NCBI GenBank assembly: GCA_964517075.1 | Contig: CAZFAT010000112.1 | Location: 1 to 17,228 of the forward strand | DNA: 17,228 bases | Reading direction: 5' to 3' | Source: CAZFAT01 sp964517075 | GTDB taxonomy: Bacteria > Acidobacteriota > Vicinamibacteria > Vicinamibacterales > SCN-69-37 | Shown: positions 1 to 7,794 of the stretch, piece after piece | How the letters are laid out: each line of letters begins with the position of its first letter | How positions within the stretch are numbered: position 1 is the first letter of the stretch | Translations under genes and position numbers: made by a program | The notes under the pieces: generated by a model | Told to the model about the DNA's origin: nothing | Database searches by the model: none | What the model saw: only the letters and a program-made list of their open reading frames with translations

Positions 1-3000
1 TGTCGGCGCCGCGGGCGGCGCCGCCGCGACTGACGGCAGTGCGTGCGGATGCACGAGGTCGGCCACCGGCCCGTGGTGAATGAGGAACTGGTCGGCCAGG
101 GGGACGCTGGCGGAGAGGTCGCGGCGCCGCCCCCCCCACCGCTCCTCGATGCGGTGCCGCCATTGCCCGGCAAGGTCGATGTTCAGTCCGCCAGCCGACG
201 ACAGCGACATGCCGTTGTCGTTCGGGAGGACGCCGCCTCGTCCGGCGGTGTTGCTGACGCGAAGGGCGATGACGTTCCGTCCCGGCACGAGCACGCCGGC
301 GGGAATCTCGTACTCGCGCTGGGCGTTGGTGGCGTTGGCACGCGCGCCGACGCGCGATCCGTTGACGTAGGTCATGTCGCTGTCGTCGATGACCCCCAGG
401 CGCAGCGTCGCCGGCTTGCCGGCGGCGCCGTCGGGCACCTGAATCTCACGGCGCAGCCAGACCGTGCCGGTGAACGCCCCGAGCGGCGTCGTCTGAAACT
501 CGGCGGGCACGCGGATGGGCTTCCAGGTCTGGTCGGCAAAGCCTGGCGCCGACCAGTCGGGGAAGGTGGCCAGCTCACCGCGCGCGGCGCGGACGGACAG
601 GCGCGCGAACTCGGCCACGCCGACGTCCTCGGCATGCGCGGCAAAGAAGCCCGGCCGGTGGCGCGCCGCGGCGATGAACACCGCCTCGGGCAGCCACTCA
701 TCGTCGATGACCGCGCGGTCCTTGCTGAGCGCATAAATGGCGCGGCCAGCCGCGGGAGACTCCGGAACCTCGGCCATGGCCAGCAGGGCGCTCAGCCGGA
801 CCTTCGGATCCGCGTCGGCGAGGAGCTTGCTCGAGAGGATGAGGTCCAGCGTCGCCTGCGAGCGCGGCAGCACGGCGAGCGCGTTCTTGCGGACCGCGGC
901 CGACGGGTGATCGACGGCGCGCCGCGCGACGTCGAGGGCGGCGGTGTTGCTGCCGCTGAGCGCGCCCAGCCCGTGCATCGTCCACAGCGCGTGGATCGCC
1001 GGCGCGTTGAGGCCGATCGTGTCCACGGACCGGTCAGTGGCGAGGGCGTAGAGGTCCGGCAGCACATCGCTCTGGCCGCGCTCGACGAGCAGCCGCTGCG
1101 CCGTGGTGCGCCAGAACATGTTGTCGTGGCTGAGCGCCTGCACGAGCTCGCGCGGGCGGTCGGCGCCGAGCGAGAGCGACGGAGAGGGCTTCGCGCCCGT
1201 CCAGGCAATGCGGTAGATGCGACCGGTGGCTGAGGCGCGGAGCGGCGTCTCATAGGCCGCGCCTCGCCCGGTGCGGAACTGGAACCCCTGCGCACTGACG
1301 CCCGAGGGCGTGGGGTTGTGCTGGATGATGAAGTTGTCCCAGTCGAGCACCCAGACGGCGCCGTCCGGGCCCACCTCCGCATGCACGGGTGCGAAGTATT
1401 CGTCGGAACTCGCCACGAGATTCCAGCCGTCGCGCTCGACGAATCCCGAGCCGCTCGGTTCGATGATGGCGCGGTGCAGCAGACGGCCGGTCGGCTCGTT
1501 CACGAGCGCCACCCGGTTCCAGTACTCACGCGGGAACGCGCGCGCCGTGTAGAAATTGTGGCCGGCCGCGGCGGTGAAGCCGCCGAAGACATCCACCTGG
1601 CGGAACTTGGTGGTGTTGGTCGACATCGCATAGTGGCCGTCGATCTTCTGCCGGCCGTCGCCGCGCAGGCCGGCCACACCGGCGTAGAAGCGACTCGGGA
1701 TCGCCACGTAGGTGCTGTGCTCGTTGTTCGCGGTCGAGCCGAAGACCTCGAAGGCTTCCGTGAAGGCGAGGCCCCACGTATTGTTGGTGAAGGTCGCCAT
1801 CCGCTCGAGCTTGGCGCCGTCGGGGGTGAACCGGTACAGGCCCGCGCCGAACGCCAGGGGCGCGCCGCCCATGTTGCCGCGGAAGCCGGAGTAGCCCACC
1901 GCGCCCCAGAGCCAGTTGTCGAGCCCGTACTTGAGGTTCGACGGGCCGGCATGCGTGTCGTTCGTCCCCCAGCCCGTGATCCGGACTTCGCGGACGTCGG
2001 CCTTGTCGTCGCCGTTCGTGTCCTTGAGGAAGAGGAACTCCGGCGCGTGCGCCACCATGACGCCGCCCTGGGTGAAGACGAAGCCGGTGGGGATACTGAG
2101 CTTGTCGGCGAAGACCGTGACCTTGTCGGCGCGGCCGTCGCGGTTGGTGTCCTCGAGGATTTTCAGGCTGTCATTGCCCTGACCCTCGGGTTGCTTGCTG
2201 CTCGGATAGTCCTTCGTCTCGAGGACCCAGAGCCGGCCGCGCTCGTCCCAGGCCATCGCGATCGGGTTGACGATCATGGGTTCGCTCGCGAAGACGGTCA
2301 GGGCGAATCCGGGCGGCAACTGGACGTGCTTCAGGCTCTCGGCGAGCGGCAGAGGCTGCTGATGGAGCGGCGGCGGGTCGCGCCGCTCGTAGTTCGGCAC
2401 CGGCACTTCGGTCTTGCTGTAGCGGAACGGGCGCAGGCCGAGCGCGTTCAGCTGCGCGCGGGCCGAGGGGTTGAGCGCCCACAGCAGACCGTTGCGGACG
2501 AGCCGATGGAACATCGGATGGCCCCAGACGCGCTCGTCGTGGCCGTACGCGGTGTAGAAGACGCGGCCCTTGCCGTGCGTCCGGACCCACGTCCACGGCT
2601 CGCGTCCGGACGCATCCACCCGTTCCATGAGGACGGTTCGGTCCGTGTTGTGCTTCGTGTGCACGTAGGTCTCGTCCCAGACCTGGAAGGGCGTGACCCC
2701 CGCGAGCGTCGGATGGCTGCCTTGCGTGATCTCCGCCGTGAACTCGCCGGTGCCGTGCTTCTGGAACTGGGCGCCCACGAGCGAGATGTAGGCCTCCGAG
2801 TTCTGGAAACAGTACGACGCCGAGTGAATCGGCAGGAACGCCTTGCCGCCGGCCACGAAGTCCAGGAGCGCCTTCTCCTGCTCGGGGGCGATCTTGGTGT
2901 GATTCGCGTAAATCATCAGCGCGTCGTACGGCGCCAGGTTCGCGGGATTCAGATCGGCCGGATCGGCCGTGTAGGAGAAGTTGAACCCTTCGGGCGCCAG

Positions 3001-3231
3001 CGCGGCCTTCAGCATCGGTGCGAAGCGGGCCGAGTCGTGGTGCGTGCTGTTGTGGCCCAGAAAGAGCACTTCGATCCGGCGGCCCTTCGCGGTCGTCTGC
3101 GCCGACGGCGCCGCGGCGCCGCGCCACAGTCCTCCCGCCAGCGCCAGGATGGCCAAAGCGGCCACCGCCAGCGGACGGCGAGCGGAGAACGAACGTGTAC
3201 AGGACACGACGGCGGGGAACAGATGGCGCAC
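1..3231 (-). CDS. Secreted ThuA / PVC-type membrane-bound dehydrogenase multidomain protein (3' end outside window)
   Basis: The minus strand is open from a GTG at 3231-3229 to the left edge (1077 codons, no stop), so the C-terminus is missing. GAGG lies 5 nt before the GTG; the in-frame stop upstream is near 3312. The N-terminus (MRHLFPAVVS, arginines, then LAVAALAILALAGG) is a signal peptide, so the protein is exported. Residues about 52-255 match a ThuA-like domain (IEVLFLGHNSTHHD; KAFLPIHSASYCF; VFYTAYGHDERVWGHP). About 295-675 match the PVC-type membrane-bound dehydrogenase beta-propeller (LPPGFALTVFASEP, DERGRLWVLETKDYP, AEVGPDGAVWVLDWDN, GRIYRIAW). About 690-810 look like HEAT repeats, and about 875-1025 like a galactose-binding/jelly-roll module (GTVWLRREIQVP, YVNGSRVG). 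Relatives often end in a heme c domain, but no CxxCH is seen in the visible part. A periplasmic role in sugar oxidation is plausible from the family; the substrate is unknown. It is divergent from the next gene, 131 bp away. Confidence 0.88.
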   Translation of the reverse strand, partial: MRHLFPAVVSCTRSFSARRPLAVAALAILALAGGLWRGAAAPSAQTTAKGRRIEVLFLGHNSTHHDSARFAPMLKAALAPEGFNFSYTADPADLNPANLAPYDALMIYANHTKIAPEQEKALLDFVAGGKAFLPIHSASYCFQNSEAYISLVGAQFQKHGTGEFTAEITQGSHPTLAGVTPFQVWDETYVHTKHNTDRTVLMERVDASGREPWTWVRTHGKGRVFYTAYGHDERVWGHPMFHRLVRNGLLWALNPSARAQLNALGLRPFRYSKTEVPVPNYERRDPPPLHQQPLPLAESLKHVQLPPGFALTVFASEPMIVNPIAMAWDERGRLWVLETKDYPSSKQPEGQGNDSLKILEDTNRDGRADKVTVFADKLSIPTGFVFTQGGVMVAHAPEFLFLKDTNGDDKADVREVRITGWGTNDTHAGPSNLKYGLDNWLWGAVGYSGFRGNMGGAPLAFGAGLYRFTPDGAKLERMATFTNNTWGLAFTEAFEVFGSTANNEHSTYVAIPSRFYAGVAGLRGDGRQKIDGHYAMSTNTTKFRQVDVFGGFTAAAGHNFYTARAFPREYWNRVALVNEPTGRLLHRAIIEPSGSGFVERDGWNLVASSDEYFAPVHAEVGPDGAVWVLDWDNFIIQHNPTPSGVSAQGFQFRTGRGAAYETPLRASATGRIYRIAWTGAKPSPSLSLGADRPRELVQALSHDNMFWRTTAQRLLVERGQSDVLPDLYALATDRSVDTIGLNAPAIHALWTMHGLGALSGSNTAALDVARRAVDHPSAAVRKNALAVLPRSQATLDLILSSKLLADADPKVRLSALLAMAEVPESPAAGRAIYALSKDRAVIDDEWLPEAVFIAAARHRPGFFAAHAEDVGVAEFARLSVRAARGELATFPDWSAPGFADQTWKPIRVPAEFQTTPLGAFTGTVWLRREIQVPDGAAGKPATLRLGVIDDSDMTYVNGSRVGARANATNAQREYEIPAGVLVPGRNVIALRVSNTAGRGGVLPNDNGMSLSSAGGLNIDLAGQWRHRIEERWGGRRRDLSASVPLADQFLIHHGPVADLVHPHALPSVAAAPPAAPT

Positions 3232-3282
3232 AGCGACCTCGCTTGGGTTCGGGGGCCCGATTCGACCGGCCCGCGGCAGGGG

Positions 3283-3288
3283 TAGAAT
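3283..3288 (+). promoter_or_regulatory. Possible -10 element (TAGAAT) upstream of the UPF0261 gene
   Basis: TAGAAT lies in the 131-bp divergent gap between the ThuA-type gene and the UPF0261 gene. It resembles a sigma-70 -10 box (TAtaaT) and would give a leader of roughly 65-70 nt before the ATG at 3363. I see no convincing -35 hexamer, so this is only a candidate. Confidence 0.3.
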
Positions 3289-3362
3289 GTCCCCGGACTG
3301 CGCCTGGCGTCAATCGAGCGCGCGACTGACGCCGCTTTCGCCTTCGCCCCGTCCCGACGCGC

Positions 3363-4586
3363 ATGTCCCAGACCGTTCTCCTCATTGGCACGCTCGACAC
3401 CAAGGGTCAGGAACTGGCCTACGTGCGCGATCTAATCGCCGCGCGAGGGCACCAGACGCTCGTTCTCGACGCCGGCGTGCTGGCCGACCCGCCCTGGACG
3501 CCCGACGTCGCCGCCCGGGACGTCGCCGATGCGGGCGGCGCGCCGCTGGACGTCTTGCGGCAGCAGGGGGATCGCGGCGTGGCGCTGGCGGTCATGGCCC
3601 GCGGTGCGGCGGCGCTTGCCAGGAGCCTGTATGCGGACGGGCGCGTGGACGCCGTCCTCGGGCTGGGCGGCTCCTGCGGGACCTCCATCGCCACGGCTGC
3701 CATGCGGGCGCTGCCTGTGGGACTGCCCAAGCTGATGGCCTCGACCATCGCCTCGGGCCAGGTCGCGCCCTACGTCGGCGAAACCGACATCGCGATGCTC
3801 TACACGGTGGTCGACGTCTCGGGCCTGAACCGGATTTCCCGCCGCATCCTCGCGAACGCGGCCGGGGCCGTGGCCGGCATGCTCGATCAACCGATCCCCG
3901 CCGCCTCCGACCGGCCGCTCGTGGCCGCGACGATGTTCGGCGTGACGACACCGTGCGTGGACCACGTGCGCCGGCGGCTGGAGACGGCCGGGTACGAAGT
4001 CCTCATCTTCCACGCCACCGGCAGCGGCGGCCGGGCGATGGAGGGGCTGATCAACGCCGGCTTCATCCGCGGCGTCGCCGACGTGACGACCACCGAGTGG
4101 GCCGATGAGCTGGTGGGGGGCGTGCTCAGCGCCGGGCCGGACCGGCTGGACGCCGCCGGTCGCGCGGGCATCCCGCAGGTCGTGTCGGTCGGCGCACTCG
4201 ACATGGTGAACTTCGGGCCGCGCGCCACCGTGCCCGCCGCGTTCGCCGGTCGGACGCTGCACGTCCACAATCCGAACGTCACCCTCATGCGCACCACGGC
4301 CGCCGAGTGTGCCGAACTCGGCCGCATCATCGCCGCCAAGCTCAACCGCGCCACCGGGCCGACGACCGTGCTGCTGCCACGCGGCGGCGTCAGCGCGCTC
4401 GATCGGGCGGGTCAGCCGTTCTACGATCCAGACGCTGACGCGGCGCTCTTTGCCGCGCTGCGCCGCGACCTCTCGCCCACCGTCGTCGTGCGCGAGCTGG
4501 ACGCCCACATCAACGATCCAGCCTTCGCGGACGCAGTCGCCGACGCGCTGCTGAGCGAACTGGGAGCGGTGAGTGGCACGCGCTGA
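3363..4586 (+). CDS. UPF0261 / Tm-1-like ATP-binding domain protein
   Basis: A 407-residue protein beginning MSQTVLLIGTLDTKGQEL, the characteristic opening of UPF0261 (PF06792), a family related to the N-terminal domain of the plant antiviral protein Tm-1. Conserved stretches are GTLDTKG (residues 9-15), GLGGSCGTSIATAAMRALP (from about 100) followed by GLPKLMASTIASG, and a glycine-rich HATGSGGRAMEGLI near 220. The length is normal for the family (about 400), and there is no signal peptide, so it is cytoplasmic. In many bacteria this gene sits beside a TIM-barrel phosphoenolpyruvate-hydrolase-like gene (PF09370); that partner is not next to it here. ATG at 3363 lacks a clear Shine-Dalgarno, but it opens exactly on the conserved N-terminus. 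The biochemical function of the bacterial family is not firmly established. Confidence 0.9.
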   Translation: MSQTVLLIGTLDTKGQELAYVRDLIAARGHQTLVLDAGVLADPPWTPDVAARDVADAGGAPLDVLRQQGDRGVALAVMARGAAALARSLYADGRVDAVLGLGGSCGTSIATAAMRALPVGLPKLMASTIASGQVAPYVGETDIAMLYTVVDVSGLNRISRRILANAAGAVAGMLDQPIPAASDRPLVAATMFGVTTPCVDHVRRRLETAGYEVLIFHATGSGGRAMEGLINAGFIRGVADVTTTEWADELVGGVLSAGPDRLDAAGRAGIPQVVSVGALDMVNFGPRATVPAAFAGRTLHVHNPNVTLMRTTAAECAELGRIIAAKLNRATGPTTVLLPRGGVSALDRAGQPFYDPDADAALFAALRRDLSPTVVVRELDAHINDPAFADAVADALLSELGAVSGTR

Positions 4587-4634
4587 CCGCTCGTGCGGCT
4601 GGAAAATTGCCGTTCGAAGTGTGAACTGACCGTG

Positions 4635-4658
4635 TACTCTATGAACGTTCCGCGGAGG
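4635..4658 (+). promoter_or_regulatory. Possible -10 (TACTCT) and strong ribosome binding site (GGAGG) of the 4664 gene
   Basis: GGAGG at 4654-4658 sits 5 nt before the ATG at 4664 and fixes the start. TACTCT at 4635-4640 could be a -10 element giving a short leader that still includes the GGAGG. No good -35 is seen. The ribosome binding site is much more certain than the promoter. Confidence 0.45.
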
Positions 4659-4663
4659 TATCG

Positions 4664-5833
4664 ATGAGACTGGCAGGGGCCTACCGATCCGTCCACGCCG
4701 TTCGCCTGGGGCTGCTCATCGCCCTGGCGATGCCGCTGGCCACCTACCCGGCGGCGTTCGCGGCGGGACAGGCCGCCCAGGCGCCCGCGACCGTGCAGGC
4801 CGCCAACGGGTCGCTGCCGGCCCGTTTGAGCGACGGCGCCTTCTGGAAGCTCCAGGCCGACATCTCGGAGCCCGGCGGGTTTTTCCGCATCACCGACAAC
4901 TACACCTCGAACGAGCTCGAAGTGGGCCAGGTCTATACCCTCCTGCGCGAGATGGGGATCTCAGGCGGTGTTTATCTCGGCGTGGGCCCCGAGCAGAACT
5001 ACACCTACATGGCCGCGATCCGGCCGTCCATGGCGTTCATCGTGGACATCCGGCGCCAGGCGGTCGTGCAGCACCTCATGTTCAAGGCGATCTTCGAGAT
5101 GGCGAAGGATCGCGCGGACTTCCTGTCGCTGCTGTTCTCGACGCCCCGCCCGGCCAACCTGGCCGCGTCGACGCCGATCGAGAAGATCTGGGAGGCGTTT
5201 CTCGCCGCCGATCCCGACACCACGGCCAAGGCGAAGACCCACGCCCGCATCGTCGCGCACCTGACGAAGACACATGGTTTCAGCCTGACGGTCGAGGAAC
5301 TGGCGCAGCTCAGCGAGGTGTTCGAGGCGTTCTCCTTCTACGGCCCCGGGATTTCCACGCGCGGGGCGGCCGGCGGCGGACGCGGCGGCGGGAATGGCGC
5401 GACGTTCGCGGACCTGACGGGTTTTGCCACCGACTCGTCCGGACGCGCGCAGAGCTTCCTCTCGACCGAGGAGAACTACCGGTTCATCAAATCGCTGCAC
5501 GAACGGAACCTGATCGTCCCGGTCTCCGGCGACTTCGCCGGACCGAAGGCCGTTCGCGCGATCGGCGCCTACCTGCGCAGCCATGGCGCGCAGGTGAGCG
5601 CCTTCTACGTGTCGAATGTGGAGCAGTACCTGTTCCAGGACGGCAAGAACGGGGCGTTCTACGACAACGTGGCGACCCTGCCCCTGTCGTCCTCGAGCGT
5701 GTTCATCCGGCCCTATTCGCTGCGGCGTGGCGGCGGTCCGACCCAGTCGCTCTGCGCGATCACGACGTTTCTCACGGCCGTGCGGGCCGATCGCGTCTAT
5801 ACCAACAACGACGCGCTCAACTGCGGCCGCTGA
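4664..5833 (+). CDS. Exported protein with Rossmann-like motif (possibly LIC_10091-type family)
   Basis: A 389-residue protein. Residues 1-34 form a signal peptide (basic start, VRLGLLIALAMPLATYP, AFAA cleavage site), so it should be periplasmic or secreted. The mature part opens with ARLSDGAFWKLQADISEPGG. Residues 101-132 (GGVYLGVGPEQNYTY, then MAFIVDIRRQ) look like the first strands of a Rossmann fold: a glycine-rich loop, then a strand ending in an acidic residue, as in SAM-dependent methyltransferases. A second conserved-looking block is NYRFIKSLHERNLIVPVSGD (271-290) followed by VSAFYVSNVEQYLF. A Gly-rich insert (about 234-245) separates the halves. I recall a family of this kind named after Leptospira LIC_10091, but cannot confirm membership. 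It starts 77 nt after the UPF0261 gene with its own ribosome binding site, so co-transcription is uncertain. Confidence 0.75.
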   Translation: MRLAGAYRSVHAVRLGLLIALAMPLATYPAAFAAGQAAQAPATVQAANGSLPARLSDGAFWKLQADISEPGGFFRITDNYTSNELEVGQVYTLLREMGISGGVYLGVGPEQNYTYMAAIRPSMAFIVDIRRQAVVQHLMFKAIFEMAKDRADFLSLLFSTPRPANLAASTPIEKIWEAFLAADPDTTAKAKTHARIVAHLTKTHGFSLTVEELAQLSEVFEAFSFYGPGISTRGAAGGGRGGGNGATFADLTGFATDSSGRAQSFLSTEENYRFIKSLHERNLIVPVSGDFAGPKAVRAIGAYLRSHGAQVSAFYVSNVEQYLFQDGKNGAFYDNVATLPLSSSSVFIRPYSLRRGGGPTQSLCAITTFLTAVRADRVYTNNDALNCGR

Positions 5834-5847
5834 CGTCTGATGGAGCC

Positions 5848-5865
5848 GCCGACCCTCAGGTCGGC
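5848..5865. terminator. Candidate hairpin between convergent genes
   Basis: A perfect 7-bp stem (GCCGACC / GGTCGGC) with a CTCA loop fills much of the 43-bp gap between the convergent genes ending at 5833 and 5877. There is no T-run on either side, so it is not a textbook intrinsic terminator, although its placement fits a shared transcription end. Confidence 0.4.
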
Positions 5866-5876
5866 CCCGTCGCCAT

Positions 5877-7448
5877 TCAGGCCTTCACCGCCCCGGGCCG
5901 TCCGTTCTCCACGACGAACGAGGCGCGCGTGGTCTTCGGCGCGCCCGGCTTGCTGACGAACGGCACGACCTGGTAGTCCGCGTGCAGCCGATCGGCGGTC
6001 ACCTCGCAGCGCACGTAGCCCCGCTGCGCGTTGTGAAACTTCACGAACGGGTTCTCGGCGAGGAGTCCGGCGAGGTTCGCCGGGGCGTCCGTGCCGTCGC
6101 CGCCGGACGAAATGGAGGTGACGACGAACTCGGTGCCGACCGTCGCGGGTTTCGCGGTGAAGTCGGTGATGAGGTCGTTGACCCAGTTCGTGTGAATGTC
6201 GCCGGTGAGCACGATCGGGTTGCCCGGCCGGCGCGATCCCAGGAACTCGAGCAGCCGCCGCCGCTCGGCCTCATAGCCCGGCCACTGGTCCATCGAGAAG
6301 CGCGCCTCGGCGCCCACCGTGCGATCGGCCTTCGCCATCATCACCTGCTGCGGCAGGACGTTCCAGCCGGTCTGCGATCGGTCGAGTCCCTCGAGCAGCC
6401 AGCGCGCCTGCCGTGTGCCGAGGAGCGAGCGGTCGGCCGCCTCCGCCTCGGGGCAGATCGTCTTGTTTCCGTCGCCGCAGGGCTGATCGGATCGGTACTG
6501 CCGCTCGTCGAGGACGAAGAACGAGGCGAGCGTGCCGTACTGGAACTGCCGGAAGAGCTGCATGTCGGGGCCGTCCGGGATCGACGATCGCCGGAGGGGC
6601 ATGTGCTCGTAGTAGGCCTGATAGGCGGCGGCCCGGCGGATCAGGAATGTCTCGCGGGGATCCTGCTGCTCTGAAATGTCCGCGGCGTAGTTGTTCTCGA
6701 CCTCGTGATCGTCCCAGGTGACGATCCAGGGGAAGGCGGCGTGCGCGGCCTGGAGATCGGGATCGGTGCGATATTGCGCGTGGCGGGTGCGGTAATCGGC
6801 GAGCGTCATGATCTCCGCGCCGGCGTGCTTGCGCGGGCGCTTGTCGGTGCCCGGCCCCTCGTAGATGTAGTCGCCGAGGTGAAACACGAGATCGAGATCC
6901 TCGGCGGCGAGGTGTTGCAGGGCGGTGAAGTACCCCGTCTCGTAGTGCTGGCAGGAACAGAACCCGAAGCGCAACCGGTCGACCGGCGTACCCGGCCGCG
7001 GCAGCGTCCGCGTCCGGCCCACCACGCTCTGATCGGTGCCGGCGCGGAACTGGTACCAGTACACGCGATCCGGCGACAGGCCGTCGACCTCGACGTGCAC
7101 GGAGTGGGCCGACTCCGGCCGGGCGCTGACCCGGCCCCGGCGAACGATCCGGGTCATCTTCTCGTCGTCGGCCACGCTCCAGTCGACGTTGACCTGCGCC
7201 GTGGGCATGCCGCCGCCGTGCAGCGGATCGAGCGCGAGCCTCGTCCAGAGCACGACACCGTTCGGCGCGGGATCGCCCGACGCGATGCCGAGGCTGAAGG
7301 GGGACGCCTGCCACCGCAGTTCGCGCGCCGTCGCGCCGCGCACGGTGGTGCGGAGGTGCGGGGCGGCCAGCATCGCTAGACCGCCGGCGAGCAGGGAGCG
7401 GCGGGTCAGCGTGGTCGCCAGCCAGGCGTCGAGCGATCGTCGGGCCAT
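5877..7448 (-). CDS. phoD: Alkaline phosphatase D-family (PhoD) metallophosphoesterase, Tat-exported
   Basis: A 523-residue protein, normal for PhoD. The Tat signal is near the N-terminus (TRRSLLAGG, then AMLAAPHL), so it is folded before export. A fibronectin-like N-domain (FSLGIASGDPAPNGVVLWTR, about 50-150) precedes the metallophosphoesterase domain. Metal-site motifs are intact: RFGFCSCQHYETGYF (cysteines 164 and 166, one the likely Fe ligand), FHLGDYIYEG (about 189-198), TWDDHEVENNY (about 244-254) and LTGDIHTNWVND (about 414-425). PhoD enzymes hydrolyse phosphomonoesters and diesters with an Fe/Ca centre. I chose the ATG at 7448 because GGAG lies 6 nt upstream; the ATG at 7466 would add six residues and has no ribosome binding site. 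No pho box or Pho regulator is seen nearby. The stop is TGA at 5877-5879, converging on the 4664 gene. Confidence 0.93.
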   Translation of the reverse strand: MARRSLDAWLATTLTRRSLLAGGLAMLAAPHLRTTVRGATARELRWQASPFSLGIASGDPAPNGVVLWTRLALDPLHGGGMPTAQVNVDWSVADDEKMTRIVRRGRVSARPESAHSVHVEVDGLSPDRVYWYQFRAGTDQSVVGRTRTLPRPGTPVDRLRFGFCSCQHYETGYFTALQHLAAEDLDLVFHLGDYIYEGPGTDKRPRKHAGAEIMTLADYRTRHAQYRTDPDLQAAHAAFPWIVTWDDHEVENNYAADISEQQDPRETFLIRRAAAYQAYYEHMPLRRSSIPDGPDMQLFRQFQYGTLASFFVLDERQYRSDQPCGDGNKTICPEAEAADRSLLGTRQARWLLEGLDRSQTGWNVLPQQVMMAKADRTVGAEARFSMDQWPGYEAERRRLLEFLGSRRPGNPIVLTGDIHTNWVNDLITDFTAKPATVGTEFVVTSISSGGDGTDAPANLAGLLAENPFVKFHNAQRGYVRCEVTADRLHADYQVVPFVSKPGAPKTTRASFVVENGRPGAVKA

Positions 7449-7569
7449 CGCGTTCTCCAGGACCATGCGGCGGGCGCAGGTTCATCACGAAGCTGCGCCC
7501 GGCGTCGTTGTCGGGAGAGTCTAGTCGCGACGACCCACGAATGCCAGGGGACTCGACGTTACAGAGTGG
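7449..7569. other. phoD upstream region
   Basis: A 121-bp non-coding stretch ahead of phoD. On the minus strand TAGACT (7523 down to 7518) could be a -10 box, leaving a leader of about 60 nt before the ATG at 7448. No clear -35 and no repeated Pho-box-like hexamers were recognised. Confidence 0.35.
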
Positions 7570-7713
7570 TTACGGAATGCTGAAGACCACGCCGGCCGAC
7601 GCGCGCCAGAAGTCGAAGCTGCCAATCGCCACCGACACGCCGGCGTCTTCGGGATCCTCGAGACTGCGGATGTAACGCACGTCGCCGCGGATGCCCACAT
7701 TGTCCGACACCAT
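7570..7713 (-). pseudogene. Orphan C-terminus of an outer-membrane beta-barrel protein
   Basis: The minus strand encodes 47 residues from an ATG at 7713 to TAA at 7570-7572: MVSDNVGIRGDVRYIRSLED, a linker, then GSFDFWRASAGVVFSIP. Alternating hydrophobic/aromatic strands and a hydrophobic C-terminal residue after V-F are typical of the last strands of small outer-membrane beta-barrel proteins. Similar VG-RGDVRYFR ... FWRA-VGV-F endings are, from memory, common in Vicinamibacteria proteins. Similarity may extend a few codons upstream (GSVTG), but the rest of the protein (usually 150 residues or more) is absent, because the neighbouring gene ends at 7795. I read it as a truncated remnant. It lies in the same frame as the upstream C39-barrel gene, beyond that gene's TAG. 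A genuine 47-residue gene is possible but less likely. Confidence 0.6.
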
Positions 7714-7794
7714 GCCCGTCACGCTGCCCCGTGCCGCGTGGCCATTGGCGGAACCTGCGTGCCCAGGCGACCGCGGGCTGTCGCTCGGGACGGG
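7714..7794. other. Short spacer between the C39-barrel gene stop and the barrel remnant
   Basis: 81 bp without a recognisable gene or hairpin. The minus strand is open in the frame of the remnant from just after the TAG at 7797-7795, reading a Gly/Ser/Pro-rich stretch before the barrel-like residues. Probably decayed sequence from the lost beta-barrel gene. Confidence 0.35.

Noticed and set aside
3111..3123. GGCGCC-rich palindromic tract
   Set aside because: It falls in the Ala-rich signal-peptide coding region of the ThuA-type gene; a similar tract at 5-23 also encodes Ala/Pro-rich linker, so codon bias explains it.
43..3285. Long open frames on the plus strand (43-1233 and 1318-3285) that could be taken as large proteins
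   Set aside because: They are antisense to the ThuA/PVC-type protein, whose minus-strand frame is continuous and full of family motifs. The plus-strand products are Arg/Val/Gly-rich with no recognisable domain, as expected for shadow frames in high-GC DNA.
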